From contig CAMOZF010000017.1 of NCBI GenBank assembly GCA_946630765.1, positions 1-12,953 of the forward strand: a DNA stretch of 12,953 nucleotides. Direction: 5' to 3'. Below are positions 12,403 to 12,953 of this stretch, piece by piece; position 1 is the first letter of the stretch, and each line of letters begins with the position of its first letter. The DNA is from an uncultured Lachnospiraceae bacterium (GTDB lineage: Bacteria; Bacillota_A; Clostridia; Lachnospirales; Lachnospiraceae). Under the pieces are notes generated by a model. That model did not search any database. It was not told the origin of the DNA and saw only the letters and a program-made list of their open reading frames with translations. The position numbers and the translations under genes are program-made.

Positions 12403-12953
12403 AGCCCTTCTCAAGATCCGCGATGATATCGTCGATATGCTCGGTTCCGATCGAGAGCCGGATCGTATTCTGCCGGATGCCCTGATCCAGAAGCTCTTCT
12501 TCCGAAAGCTGGGAATGTGTCGTCGAGGCCGGATGGATCACGAGGCTCTTCACATCCGCCACATTCGCAAGCAGCGAGAAGATTTCCAGACTGTCAATGA
12601 ATCTCCAGGCCTCTTTCTTTCCACCCTTGATCTCAAAGGTGAAAATCGATGCGCCGCCGTTCGGGAAATACTTCTCGTAGAGCGCGTGATCCGGATGGTC
12701 CGGAAGAGAGGGGTGGTTGACCTTCTCCACCAGCGGATGCTTCGAGAGATACTCGACGACCTTCTTCGTATTCTCCGCGTGCCGGTCGAGCCTGAGAGAC
12801 AGCGTCTCCACGCCCTGAAGAAGAAGGAAGGCGTTGAAGGGTGAAATTGCCGCGCCGGTATCCCGAAGAAGAATTGCCCGGATATAAGTCACAAAGGCCG
12901 CGGGGCCGACCGCGTCGTAGAAGGAAATGCCGTGATAGCTCGGATTCGGCTCG
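12389..12953 (-). CDS. metY: O-acetylhomoserine sulfhydrylase, C-terminal part (partial)
   Basis: The frame is open from the window edge to the TAA at 12389-12391, giving 187 residues of the C-terminal half of a PLP-dependent Cys/Met metabolism enzyme. The first visible residues are EPNPSYHGISF, a signature of the O-acetylhomoserine aminocarboxypropyltransferase (MetY) branch, followed by AILLRDTGAAISPFNAFLLLQGVETLSLR in segments, IDSLEIFSLLANVADVKSL and HPASTTHSQLS. Those phrases contain the family's substrate-binding residues, including Arg in the QNTIRLSIG strand (near residue 168). The PLP lysine and N-terminal domain lie outside the window. The enzyme makes homocysteine from O-acetylhomoserine and sulfide. 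An in-frame ATG at 12892 is internal and not the start. It lies just upstream of cysK on the same strand. Confidence 0.93.
   Translation of the reverse strand, partial: EPNPSYHGISFYDAVGPAAFVTYIRAILLRDTGAAISPFNAFLLLQGVETLSLRLDRHAENTKKVVEYLSKHPLVEKVNHPSLPDHPDHALYEKYFPNGGASIFTFEIKGGKKEAWRFIDSLEIFSLLANVADVKSLVIHPASTTHSQLSEEELLDQGIRQNTIRLSIGTEHIDDIIADLEKGFAAL

Overview
The window looks like a chromosomal segment of a moderately high-GC Bacillota (Firmicutes) bacterium, probably an anaerobic Clostridia- or Erysipelotrichia-type organism. This rests on protein style (CM-PDT PheA, HAMP-less OmpR-type two-component pair, clostridial-looking AroA and AroC), strong AGGAGG-type ribosome binding sites and a TTG start. 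I cannot place it to genus. Almost everything is on the minus strand and is read from high to low coordinates.

Region by region: (1) 12953-11387 holds the 3' part of an O-acetylhomoserine sulfhydrylase gene (metY-like) and a complete cysteine synthase gene (cysK), a sulfur amino acid pair. (2) 11386-11073 is a 314-bp regulatory region: a cysK-distal hairpin, a near-perfect sigma-70-type promoter (TTGACT-N17-TATAAT), a 5' hairpin, a 26-codon leader peptide ORF in which 10 codons are Phe or Tyr and none is Trp, and an intrinsic terminator ending 12 bases before the pheA start. (3) 11072-2824 is one compact operon: pheA, aroB, aroC, an aroE-aroK fusion, aroQ, aroA, tyrA and a class I DAHP synthase. 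These genes encode every step from PEP plus erythrose-4-phosphate to chorismate and then to phenylpyruvate and 4-hydroxyphenylpyruvate. (4) 2747-719 encodes an OmpR-family response regulator and its histidine kinase, separated from the operon by a long hairpin. (5) 718-554 is intergenic: a 19-bp perfect inverted repeat nested with an imperfect direct repeat, and a two-way intrinsic terminator. (6) 553-1 is the 3' end of a plus-strand gene with two OB-fold-like units; it has no in-frame ATG here.

The most interesting feature is the leader. The sequence has the parts of a classical ribosome-mediated attenuator: a leader peptide coding for exactly the end products of the operon (Phe and Tyr, not Trp), an RNA stem joining the first Phe codons to bases after the leader stop, and a strong terminator immediately before the first gene. 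Such attenuators are well known for proteobacterial pheA and trp operons; in Bacillota, T-box, TRAP or repressor control is the more familiar arrangement. A peptide-sensing Phe/Tyr attenuator controlling an eight-gene, nine-activity shikimate-to-Phe/Tyr operon here would be unusual and may be undescribed. The mechanism is inferred from sequence and needs experimental support.
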